The notes beneath the pieces are model-generated. The model saw only the letters and a list, made by a program, of their open reading frames with translations, made no database searches and was not told the origin of the DNA. A stretch of 64,000 nt of DNA from Castanea sativa. Lineage: Eukaryota; Streptophyta; Magnoliopsida; Fagales; Fagaceae. The number at the start of each line of letters is the position of its first letter. The stretch's first letter is position 1. The stretch lies in the NCBI RefSeq assembly GCF_040712315.1, contig NC_134013.1:59339501-59403500 (forward strand). The letters are read 5' to 3'. The position numbers and the translations under genes were made by a program. Below are positions 11,030 to 22,425 of this stretch, piece after piece.

Positions 11030-13250
11030 GTCTTTTAGCTTGAAGGCGAACTACCCCCATAGATAAGAGTGCCATCATAACTATTGCTCCTCAAAAAGTT
11101 AAGGATATTATTTTGCAGCTCTTCTTTCTTAGCTGGTGCCTTTACTTGCTTAGCTTATGCCTCTTGGTCCCTAGTTCTTGCATCTTTGAGCTCAATTATC
11201 TCACTTTTAGATGATGGATATATTCTACCGAGGAACTAGATGAGGCGGTGGTTATAAGAGAAGATGAAGGTCTCATGCTAAGTCCTTTTACAATGTCAGA
11301 TTTCTTCTTAATTGATAACTATATTTGATATCTTCTCTTGGGTTAGGGGAATTGCATTAGGATCTTGACAATGCTTCTTTTACACTTTCAAAATAGTTTC
11401 CTATCATTTAAAAAAGAGAAAGAAACAAACAATTACAATATAGATACTATATTTGTTATAGGTTTACAAACATGATAGGGATGAATTTATACACATACAT
11501 ATGTCACTTCATCGTCACAGTGTATTCACATATTTGTATTTGGATTGAAATGAACATCTTTGAAGATTTTTGCCAATTCAAGAACTTGACCTTCATTATT
11601 ATTTGTCTGATTAATTAACATTCGAGTGTTAGATAGATATAGATAATTAATCACAACATGTACTATATGAAGGTTTAAGAAAATGATAATACATGCACCT
11701 CCTTATCTACCCTAATTGCAAGTGAGATTGTCTCGCATCTATGTTTGCCTGAAGCTTTGTTCCTATTTTCAGAGTTTTTTCTGATTTTACCTAATAAAGA
11801 ATATTCAAGATATTTATTAGATCATGAATCTTAATCTAATCATTTGACAACATAAATAGTAAACATTGGAAAATAAATAATTACCAGCCATTTTTCGTTG
11901 GTCCATTTCCCATCAATGAGTCCAGTACACTCCTCAAGTGTGGCATTCTTTTGCGGGTGGCTTCTTGCATTGTTAGCACCATGAGATTCTACAAGGTCTT
12001 TATAAACCTGATGCAACTTGTTGGAGCTATTACTTAATAATTTTCCATATTCAATGATTTCGTCACCAATTTGGAATCTCCCTGTAGCTCAAATTGATCC
12101 TGTAAAATCAAGCATATATGTATTATAAAAATATTATTATGTATGTTTTTAGACTCTTTAAAATACAAGTTGTTTAACCTAGTTATTTAGTCAAGTGATT
12201 ACTTAGGTAAATTATTCAAATCTAGGTTAACACAAGTAAATCATATCAAGTAAACAATGCGGAAAATAAAGAACATAACGATATGATAACTTAGGAAAAC
12301 CAAACTGGTAAAAAACCTAGGGATGATTTAACCTAACTATCCTCAAGGTAAAATAAGATCCACTATGAAAGAATTGATGTTTTACAATAGTGATTTAAAC
12401 CACTAACATCTTATTGTTATATTGAGTAGAAAACTTACTACCACGACCATGTGACAGCTCCAAGTCCACGAACTACTTCTTTTTTAAATCCACAGCATCC
12501 ACAAGTACACCCACTTGTGTTTTTCTTTAACCTTTTGAAACAGTAACCGAAGAGATCACCAAGTTCTCGACATCAATCTTGATCTTGATAACCTTAAGTA
12601 TGAATGAAGGTAAACACCTCTAGATTTCACAAGCGATTTACACATATAGCATATCAACAACCTCTAAAACGTGGTTAGGGTTTTTCTATTTATATGAGAC
12701 ATAAGACATAAAACCCTACACGTCAAATGGGCTTGGGCTGAATTGGAAAATTCTGCAGAAAAAACAATTTGCATTAGCTTCGATCGATCGAGTCTAATTT
12801 TTGATCGATCGAGCCTTGTAGATTTAGTCCAATAAATCCTACAGTACACTCAATTTCAACTTTACAATAAACACACTTTGAGCAGCCTAAAACTAGATTC
12901 TAAGTTTTGATCATAGTTTGCTAACATTACACATTGAAGTTTTAATACATTTAGATCCTAAAGTCTTAGCGCCTAACATATTATATGAATTTAATATGCT
13001 TAGTGATAATAAAGATGAGTTAGATGTTATCAATGTAAAATTACCGCGACATTTTGAAGCACCACTTCTCTAATAGCAGCATCAACACTTTTCCAATTTC
13101 TCATGTTGTAATTGAATGGATTACACCGCACTTGTATGTCAATTTCATTGACAAACTTGCATGCATTTTTCCTAATAGGAGCAACATACTCTGTAGCTAT
13201 ATGTACTGGCAACTTACCACTTTTTTTAGCAAGTGCCCGTACTGCTATAC
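11030..13250 (-). pseudogene. CACTA second-ORF (En/Spm 'plant transposase' type) remnants
   Basis: Three minus-strand patches look like eroded exons of the smaller CACTA protein. At 13,030-13,212 a frame contains KNACKFVNEIDIQVR and MRNWKSV, resembling the N-terminal 'KFV.E.G..VR....W..I' pattern of the Ptta/En/Spm transposase family. At 11,880-12,100 a frame contains NNARSHPQKNATLEEC and IDGKWTNEKW, a lysine-rich patch plausible for the next part. At 11,040-11,200 a frame resembling a glutamine/lysine-rich C-terminus ends with a NILNFLRSN-like stretch. The patches are separated by non-coding sequence and frame breaks. The family call rests on position and motif resemblance, so it is moderate at best. 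A gatcgatcgag direct repeat (12,782 and 12,803) sits in between. Confidence 0.45.
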
Positions 13251-14019
13251 CACGTGTTGTTGCATGGGTATTTTTGCTAGTAGATCATATTTAGACATTA
13301 TCAATGTAAACAAATTATACATTCCATATACATAATAACTAAATTAAGTGAAGTATAATCTCAAAAGTAAAGACAGGTTGCAACTGTAATTAAGTGTGTT
13401 CTATGTAATTACCAGTCGTGCTAGTTAATGTGTTGGTAGGCTGCATCTCCAAACTAGAAGAACTTTAGGTAAGAGGATTTGCTTCAGAAAGTGGCCCCGA
13501 TGATGTTCCCATAGCTTGGACTGTTGGGAAAGATGCCTCACCTCGCGAGTGTTTAAGTCATCCTAGTCCCATCTATAACTAACAAACATACATATAGATG
13601 AATAAAGTCATTACAAATAATGGAACAAAAAATTTATTATCTAATCTAATCATTGTAATAACAATAAAATCTATTGTAGCAAACAATGAGTTACATTTAT
13701 ACTACCTTATGGATTAAAGACTTAGATGACTCATCATCATTGTCATTGTCACTAATAGGTGGTATAGAATCATTATCATGTACCACAACACTAACTCTAT
13801 TTTTTTTTCCCTTTTGCACAATTGGACTGAGCAGAATCATTTAGAGAAGTTGAGATGTGTTTCAATCCCAAAGCTTCAATTCTCTCTTGGTTTTGCTTCA
13901 GTCTATCAAATCTTGTCATCTCATACTTCGGTATATTTTGAGTATATTAGGCATTTTTAGGCATTTTTTTGGAACTATGTATTGATATGAAAGATAAGTA
14001 CAATTGCTACTAACTTTAC

Positions 14020-14430
14020 GTTTAATAATCCACATCATTATCCATATCAAGCAATTCACAAGTGCAAAACTTTAACACAATTGTTACTAACTTAACATAA
14101 CAAAGTATCACATCAATATCCATATCAAGTTCAAAATAAGTACAAAACTCTAAGAAATTGCTACTAAATTTACATATCATAATCCACATCATTATCCATA
14201 TCAAAATCAAGACAAGTGCAAAACTAAGTACACAATTGTTACTAATGTTCTACTTATCATAATCCATATCATTATCCACATTAAGTTGAAGATAAGCATA
14301 AAACTTTAAAACAACTGCTACTTAGATGATTCATCATAACTCACATCATTATCTATATCATAATCAAGACAAGCACAAAACATTTAAAACAATTGTTATG
14401 AACTCTACATATCGTAATCCATATCAAGAT
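14020..14430. repeat. Tandem repeat, about 77-bp unit, five-plus copies
   Basis: The phrase ataatccacatcattatcc followed by atatcaa recurs near 14,025, 14,100, 14,175, 14,255, 14,332 and 14,408. Each is followed by (a/g)caagtgcaaaact and acaattg-ttactaa. On the minus strand it translates as runs of Asp/Met/Ile. It lies inside the decayed CACTA element, just downstream of the last transposase block. Confidence 0.8.
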
Positions 14431-14458
14431 CAACAACATGCATGTCATGCTCTTCATT

Positions 14459-16105
14459 TTAATTAGCGTCTCTTAAAGTTTCACCTTCAGGAACAACTTC
14501 AGCTTTAACATCACCCATACAATACTCAATATTGTCTTCAGCATTGATAGGGACAACATCAATAATCGCTTCTTGTTGGAATGCGTCACTATCTTCTGTA
14601 TTATCATCAGATTCTCTACCCCTAACTTCCGGGACATCAAACACTCTCTTATGTTGGAGGCATTGTACAACTTGCCAAGGTTCACCCAATTTGGTATCAT
14701 GAAGGTAAAAAATTTATTTCTCTTAACTAGGAAGTATAAAAGGGTCATTTTGATACTACATATTTGTGACATCAATACTTGTGCAGTGTGCATCGATTCA
14801 TATCATTCTCCTTTGACCATTGGTACTAGTATTGTACCATTCACACTGGAACAAAACAACTTTATGGCAAAACATGTACTCTAATTCTCAAATTTTGCAC
14901 ATATGACCATAAAAGTTGTGCATTTCTCACTCATGGTCCCCTTCAGTACATACACCACTATTTTGGGTTACACGACGATTATCTAAGTCTCTTGTATGTA
15001 ACTTTAAACCATTGATCATACAAACTGTGTACTCTTTCATGTGCGACTTATGACCATTTGCTAATGACCATAACTGTTGAGTAGCTTCTGATGACTCGTT
15101 AACTTTCAAATTATTCATCTATAATGACATACAACGGGTGACATTAATTAGCAATGAGCAATGATGAAAATATTTAAATGTTTAATTTTTAGTAGTGTGT
15201 GATTATATTCCAAATGTCTTACACGTTCTTTGAACCACTTGGGAAACTCTTGTCGTTGTTTTTGAGTTATGGCTTCTTTAGTAGAATTATGCAATGTGCT
15301 TTTGTGTTCGCTGTTAAAAATAAGGTGATTTATATTCAACTAATTATCGCAAATAATATTCAAAACTTGATCAAACAACATATGCATATGAAATCACATA
15401 CTTTAAATAAAGCTCTAACTCGGAGCTATTGTACAACAAGTACCAATGAGCAGTATTAAGCAATGCACGAGACAAGTTACCATCATTCCGCTTACCCCCT
15501 GTAAGTCGGACAGTTTGTGAAAAAATTGTAATCCTTCGCTAGATTCACCAAAATCTTCATTTTTCCCCTTTGATTATGCATAGTTTTGATTCCATAAATA
15601 TATAAAGAGCAGTTGCTAGTACATTCTTTAAGAATGTAAGCCTCTGCAATCGAATTTTCCGGTTAGGTTCGGTTGGAAATGTATCTTTTCAATTTTTCAA
15701 GGTACCTACGAGGAAAAAGTATTGGGAGTATGTGATTTTATACCATATGGAAAAGATACAATGGATGCATCAAAGGATCTAATTATCTTTCAATTGGGTA
15801 TTTCTATTGATATTGTACCAGGCCTCCTAGAATTGCTTCTCGAGGCGAGTAAACAACAAGATGGACCATAACATCAAAGAATGTTAGAGGAAAGAACCTC
15901 TCAAGCTTGCATAGTATGAGAACTATACGTTCTTCTAATTTCTCCAATTTACTAAGCTTTAGGGTCCTTGAGCATAAGTCATGGAAAAAGTTGTCCAACT
16001 CAAACAATACAGTACTAATGTCTTTATCTACAAACCCTTGCAACCCAATTAGAAGAATATGTTGTAATATCACATAATAGTCATGGCTTTTCAAACCAGA
16101 CAATC
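14459..16105 (-). pseudogene. CACTA (En/Spm) TNP2-type transposase, C-terminal half, decayed
   Basis: This remnant matches the C-terminal half of TNP2-like transposases, read right to left on the minus strand. At 15,804-16,103 the translation contains LSGLKSHD-like sequence (here MSGLKSHDYYVILQHILLI), FVDKDIST and FHDLCSRTLKLSKLEKLEE, ending in PREAILGGLVQY. This is the DUF4218 block. At 15,150-15,340 it has EFPKWFKERV. At 14,927-15,118 it has LWSLANG and GLKLHTRDLDNRRVTQNSG. At 14,459-14,740 it has DTKLGEPWQVVQC and KRVFDVPE, the DUF4216-like tail. Blocks are in the expected order but in shifting frames with stops. The catalytic N-terminal part is absent left of 16,105. It cannot be functional. 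Together with the palindromes at 10.1-10.5 kb it defines a dead CACTA element. Confidence 0.85.
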
Positions 16106-16579
16106 AACCTAGAGATAGTTGGGTATTTTCTTTTAATTTTCTAATAACCTGACATTTAAACACTCTTAATTTGTAACCCATATACAAAGCTACATGGAAT
16201 TTAAGTACATAGTGCATACATTTAAACACTCTTAATAATGTATATTATATTTGAGAAAAATCGTTAAAACATATAATATAGTATGCTATGATGCTGTTAT
16301 TGTTGAAATAATTTGGTGAAAGTGCAAAAAGAACCCCATAGTGTTAACGCTTTCCTAGAATACTTATTTTCTTAATTTCCTCACTACTATACTGGATTGT
16401 GATTATTAGTTTTTCAAAATTATTAATTTTTGATATAAAAATTACACAATTGATTTATGGTTGAAAATAATAATAAACAACATAATGAGGTAGCATATAT
16501 GTTTTTTACTATAACAAATTTGTTTCCAATAAATTTCATTTGATAGATTTCATAAGTATTTGGGCTATTTTAGAGGTTT

Positions 16580-16793
16580 GGGGGTATTTTGGTCATTTTA
16601 GAAAATTTAGGGGTATTGGGTCATTCTAAAAGTTTTGGAGTAGTTTGGTCATTTTAAAGGTTTTGAGATATTTTTAAAAGATTTGGGGCTATTTGGGTCA
16701 TTTTAAAGGTTTTATGGTTTTTTTTTTTTGGGTTGTTGTGGAGGTTTTAGAGGTATTTTGGTCATTTTTTAGATTTTGAGAGTATTATGGACG
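16580..16793. repeat. T/G-rich minisatellite, left part
   Basis: The phrase ttttggtcattttagaggtt with ggggtatt recurs at irregular 35-45-bp spacing with much variation. It resumes at 17,382 after a MITE insertion. Confidence 0.75.
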
Positions 16794-17373
16794 TAGGGGT
16801 GGCAAAATTTGACACGACTTGCGAACCCGACACGACACGACACGAAATTAGCAGGTTATGGGTTGAGGCTTAACGAGTTCGTGTCATATTCGGGTTGACA
16901 CGACTAACCCGTTTAATAAATGGGTTGGGTTAGTGTTGAATACATAGAACCCGTTTGGCCCGTCTGACCCGTTTAATTAAATGATTTTTTACCAATATAC
17001 CCTTCAAACTCTAGGTATATAAACTTATTAGTTGTTGTGATTTATTTTCTTTGACATATTGTGATTGATTATTTGTGATATTGGGATATGCTTTAATTTT
17101 GAATGATTATTTGTGATGCAGTTACTCGTTAGTTCTGAATTTTATATTAAAAATATTTATTTGTTTGTTTTTTCATTAATTTTTATTTTTCATTTTGATA
17201 AAATCTGATAAACAGGTCGACACGACTAACCCGTTTAATAAATGGGTCGTGTTAGCGTTGAGGAATCTTGACCCGTTTAATAAACATGTCGGGTTAGTGT
17301 TGACCTATGTAGTCGAATACTCATGACTTGACACGACACGAACCCGACACGCGAACACGAATTGCCACCCCTA
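16794..17373. mobile_element. 580-bp hAT-type MITE with perfect 8-bp TSD
   Basis: The left end is taggggtggcaaaatttg and the right end is gaattgccacccccta-like (attgccacccctatatgg spans the boundary), giving a 12-base terminal inverted repeat TAGGGGTGGCAA. The element is flanked by the perfect direct repeat tatggacg (16,786-16,793 and 17,374-17,381), the 8-bp duplication typical of hAT elements. The interior is rich in gacacgac and acccgtttaataaa words and has no coding capacity. It interrupts the T/G-rich minisatellite. Confidence 0.9.
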
Positions 17374-17381
17374 TATGGACG

Positions 17382-17640
17382 TTCAAGCAATTTCGGGGAT
17401 ATTTTGGTTATTTTAGAGATTTTCGTGGTATTTTTGGTCATTTTGAGGTTTCAGAGATATTTTGCTTATGTTCGGTGAATTTAGGGTATTTTTTGGTAAT
17501 TTTAAAGGTTTCATTCATGAGTATTTTAGTCATATTGAAGGTTTCATTTGTATTTTTGAGGTTTTAAAGGCAATTTGGTCATTTTTGGTCTTCTAAGGGT
17601 ATTTTGTGGTTCAAGGGTAATTTTGGAATTTTAGGTGTTG
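17382..17640. repeat. T/G-rich minisatellite, right part
   Basis: Continuation of the tattttggtcattttgagg-type repeat that was split by the MITE. An 80-codon open frame here is only a translation of the repeat. Confidence 0.75.
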
Positions 17641-17750
17641 AAGTTATTTACTTATTTTCAATCAATTTTTTATCATAATAATTTTAATTGTTTCTAAAAA
17701 TTTTTATGAATTAAGTATAGGATTATTACATTCTTGGATAATGATGGAAA

Positions 17751-17753
<3 letters not shown>

Positions 17754-17799
<46 letters not shown>
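17754..17799. repeat. (TA)n microsatellite
   Basis: A perfect TA run of about 23 units. Confidence 0.95.
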
Positions 17800-17801
<2 letters not shown>

Positions 17802-18589
17802 AGTAAAATTTAGATAAAATCCAATTAGATTCTATAATTGAAGTATAATTTTGCGTCATGTATCCTAAATTATTTATTTTTAGAGAGATTTTTATTTCTT
17901 AATTTTAGAGTCAAATGTGGGATCACATCATAAAAATTCATCAAAGTGAGTTATTGCGTATAAAAATCAAAGAATTTAGAATTATTGAACATAAAAAATT
18001 TTTAAAAAAATAAAAAAATAGACAAATTACATTTTCTACTTAATAATATTATTATAAGACTTTTGTCAGGGATGTTTTTGCAATAAGGGCAAAAAATGCA
18101 AGATTAGCCCAAATCTCCCCTTGGGTTTTGTTAAGGTACATTTTTTTGTACACCTAATTTTATTTAAGTATCACTATTTATTTTCAAACACCACTAATAA
18201 GTTATTGGGCTTTTACAAATATTTTTCCCCTATTATTATGCTAATCACAAATATTTCATATTTTATTATCTAAATTGAGTTACGATATAAACTATCACAA
18301 AAAGTACAAAAAACTTATATCTTATCAAACTTTACTATTATTATTTAGTTAAGAGCAAAATCGGCCCTATGAGCCCAATACACACATCCCATTCTATTTA
18401 AAACCCAAGAATACTTATACTTGACAATATTTGAAAAGCCCATGATTCAAGTCCATAGGAAAAGAATTTTATCAATGGAATTCAAATCCATATTCAAAGT
18501 CCATGGTTTAAACCCATGACAATTTTATCAATGGAATTCAAATCCCAAAAGCAAAGCCCATGGTTTAAACCCATGACAATTTATTTATC
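17800..18589. other. No recognisable feature
   Basis: AT-rich DNA with scattered 'aagcccatg' words that grade into the minisatellite to the right. Confidence 0.5.
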
Positions 18590-18895
18590 CAAAACCCAAT
18601 TCACATTAGCAACATCATCAAAAGTACAATTCTCATTGGCAATATCAAAGCTTAATTCTTATTAGCAACATCAAAACCCAATTTTCATTGGCAATATCAA
18701 AGTCTAATTTTCATTGGCAATATGAAAGCCCGCGCTGGCAATATTTAAAATCTAATTCTCATTGGCAATATCAAAACTCAGTTCTTGCTGGCAATATTTA
18801 AAACTCAATTCTCATTGGCAATATCAAAACCCAATTCTCATTGACAATATCAAAAGCTCAATTTACGTTGACACTATTAAAAGCCCAAGCTAACT
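18590..18895. repeat. Minisatellite, about 30-bp unit, roughly ten copies
   Basis: The unit is close to ttctcattggcaatatcaaa plus acccaa. Copies vary by substitution and 1-5-bp indels. The flanks to about 19,600 carry looser aagcccatg/aacccatg words, suggesting a longer decayed array. Confidence 0.85.
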
Positions 18896-21800
18896 ACTTG
18901 ATACTATTTTATCAAAATCCCTAGGTTATTAATACTTGGCAAAATACTATATCATAATTATTTCACTTAAAAGTCCAATAATGAACAATACTTTAGATTC
19001 TTAAACCTATTACAATAATATTACAAGCTCATGGAATTTATGACAATTATCTATTCTCAAAACCCATGGCAATCATCTTATAAAAGCCCATGAAAAGTTA
19101 TGATTATGTATTTGAGACCCATGATATTTATTTATTTATTTCATATCATATTATAAACTTATGATCACTATTTATCTTATATCAAAATATTCATAATATT
19201 TATTTCCAAAACTTATGATAATTATTTATCCTACAAGCCCATTATAGTTATCTATAGAAAAACTCATAAAAATATCACATTATTCCATTATAATGGTTGT
19301 TACCATATTTTATTTGAAACCCATGGATATTGCCTCTATTTAAACCCATGGTAAATATTATTCTCAAGAAATATTGAAGGTCATAATTTAAAAACCCCAA
19401 AGAAAATATCATTTACAGAATAATCGATGACAAAATTATGAGAAACTATACAAATTGATATTTAAAGCCCATAGAAATTAATACTCAAAACCTATCATAA
19501 ATATTTATTAAAGTTTATGAATGCATTTCATTTTCACTAACAACTAAAGCCCATGTAGAATAAAAATCCATGGCAATATATGGTAACTTTAGCCATTTTG
19601 TAGGGTTCACAATTAGAAAGCAAAAGAATAGGCCCAAGTGGAGAAAACCACCAAGTCGTAGGTCAATCAAAGTACTCAGCCCTCATGGCCAAACCTAACA
19701 TGAAGTTTCGGCCAAAACAGCTCATGTGTACAAACTGACCCAATTGGAGAACTCTATTCAGTTCTGCTTTACGTTGGAGGTCACCTTAAAAAGTAATTAA
19801 GCTCCTAAACCAAATTAGGAGCTGGCCACCTATCCCACTACCAAATTTGACGTGAACAGTACCAGAGGTTGACACCTAAAGGTTAATGGGCAATAAATAC
19901 CCATCTTCTCTAAGTTTTGGTCACAACTCAAGGAAGTCATAACCAAGACCTCCAAGTTCATGAAATTCTCAACTAAATAGTTTATTTTATTACTAAAAAT
20001 GTATGTAATTTATTCATGAACCAAGCCCATGAATCCTAAAGGGGAAAATTTGGGAACATATGGTTTGGAGGGCATAAAGGGATCTCCAGCGAAACCCTCT
20101 AAAGTGGACTTAAATTTTGACACTTGCCTTGGGGTGTTGAATCCTACTTCCTAGGGTCCAAATTTTAGTTGCAGCACTAGGATTTCTCCTTAATACGGGC
20201 CTTAATCCCATTGGTTGAACACAATCTCAGAAAGTTTAGCATTTAATGCAAGATTACCCCAAATACTCACCATGTGTCATATTACCCAAAGAAGCAAAGC
20301 AACCCCAAAAACAAATTTCTCATTTATAGCCAAATCCTAGGATAATTATGCTTGATACTCTGCCCCTGATCAGTCCTACGTTTTTGGACTCTTGTTAATT
20401 AATACCTCCCTAAACACCATTATTAAAGGATAAGCACACCAGCCCACAAGACTCACACCACCCCTTTGAAATTTCTGATTTTCTTGTCACTTTGCTTGTA
20501 GTTCAACTCTCCTCAAGCTCATAAATTATTCCCCTTAGCCCACACACACTTAGCCTCAGACATTCTCTTTCTTTTTATGTATATTCGCAGCTCATAAATG
20601 TTTCCTAATTAGTCATAAACAACCCTTTACCCATTAAAGACTTAGTTTCGGCATTAGCTCTATCATACCATCACAAGCTTACATATCCACTCACTCAAAA
20701 TAGCCTATACTACCCTATTCATGCCCCACATCTATATTCCCCAAGAATCTTAGTTCAACATTTACTGTACTGAGCTGGAATCTCTCTCCCTTCATTCCAT
20801 CCTATTTTTTCATCTTTTACTTGTAATTGCCTTTAATCCTCTCTTATTGCTCTTATAATGAAAGCCATAATGTTTTGGATACTATGGAAGTTTTCCCTTA
20901 CTGCTAGACCATTTTTTCTCGTGTATTTGTTATAACGGGTCCATTTTTATATTAATTGACTATGGAGGAAATGCATAATTTTTACTATGCAAATACATTT
21001 ATTAATTTTCCAAGCATCTACAGTTGGACGTTTTTCTTGTTTACTACTAGACTATTATTTAAGCACTTGTCATGGTGGGCCATCCTTTGTGCTAGCTTAT
21101 CTTTGCAGGAGATATTTTTGGGGCCTTATTATAATCTTTGTTGGATGTAACCTAGACCTTTAGCAAAATAGGCCTTTCACACTTTACCGATAGCCTTTGG
21201 GCCATGTTTCAAGTCTAAAGTCGAGACTTGGTCTTGACTTTCCTAACATCATGTGGGCGATGAAAAACGCCCCCAATAGGTTCATTAGAATTTTTTATTT
21301 GTAGATAATCAAGCCCAAGGCTATGGTGCTTTAACAACAGAGAAATCAAAATGCCATAACTAAAATACTTGAAAATGCATAAAAAACTCATGTCTGAAAC
21401 TTCTATCCACAGTCAGCGAGAAGAGGAAATTGAGAGAGGTTGTGAGGAAGAGAGGAAATGTTCCCCTGTATCTATATGTCCACCCCCAAACTTCAAAATT
21501 GTGAGGATGTTAGCTGGTTGAATGGACTTTTGGTCTCAAGTTTAAGCTTCATGGGGAAAACATGGATTTTTCAATTTTGAGCTAAAGAGAGAGTTTTATA
21601 TAGAGTTTGGAGTGTTGCTAATGATTGGTTTTTTGGTAATAGAAGAGGCTTTTATCCCCCATGACACTAATTTGGTGTCTTGGCTTGGGTTGCTTTTGTT
21701 TAGGGAAGAGTTTGACACGCTTTTAACATGATTTGTTAAATAAAGGGGGTTTGGCTCTAATTGGCTGCCTTTTGTTTGTCATTTTAGATTATTGGAAAAC

Positions 21801-22425
21801 TCATCTAAGTGAGGGCTAACAGCTGAAGTTGGCCAATGAGAGCCAACCATGTTTTAAAGGCAAAAATGGTTTAGGGTAGAAACTTTGGGTCACATATAGC
21901 TAGAGCGTAAAAGCTCTTTTGGGGTGGAAATTTCGGGTACAAGGCCTCCTCTATGAGCCAGAGGTGCTACTAGTGTCCCTTGCTCACTTGGTAGCACGCA
22001 AGGACTGGGCTTATGCAAAGTCCAAAAGGAACCAGCTCATACCCTCTAAATCACACTCAATTTTCCCAAAAATGTCGCATAGGCTTAGACCATGCTTAAA
22101 AGAATAAAATATAATACAATACATGAGTTGGACTTGTAAAAATGTGTCGCAAAAATAGGTATCAACAACATTTTAAAGAGTTAAAAAAAATATAAGAATG
22201 ACTATTAATAATATTTAAATTATATATGTAAAAATTATACTATACATCTTAATGTATATCTTTTAAATATATCTATGCATATGCATGGAGTTACAAGTTA
22301 GTGTAATTAATGAACCAAACACTTTAATATTAATTATATTATTGCAATGTGGTTCTATTGATCAAATATTACAGTAATGGAATGGAACATTACAATGAAA
22401 TGTAGTATAAAGCAACCAAATGCCC
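18896..22425. other. Unidentified non-coding DNA, probable insertion 3' of PI-PLC copy 1
   Basis: No coding domain, LTR pair or terminal repeats could be recognised. A gggcgatgaaaaacgccc hairpin lies at about 21,253. The 3' flank of PI-PLC copy 2 (43,021-43,095) resembles 16,466-16,545, not the sequence adjacent to copy 1's last exon. Most of 16.55-22.4 kb therefore appears to have been inserted into, or deleted from, one of the two paralogous flanks. Confidence 0.4.

Noticed and set aside
18590..18895. Evenly repeated about 30-bp units reminiscent of a CRISPR array
   Set aside because: Units are adjacent and diverged, there are no unique spacers, and the context is a plant nuclear genome; it is a minisatellite.
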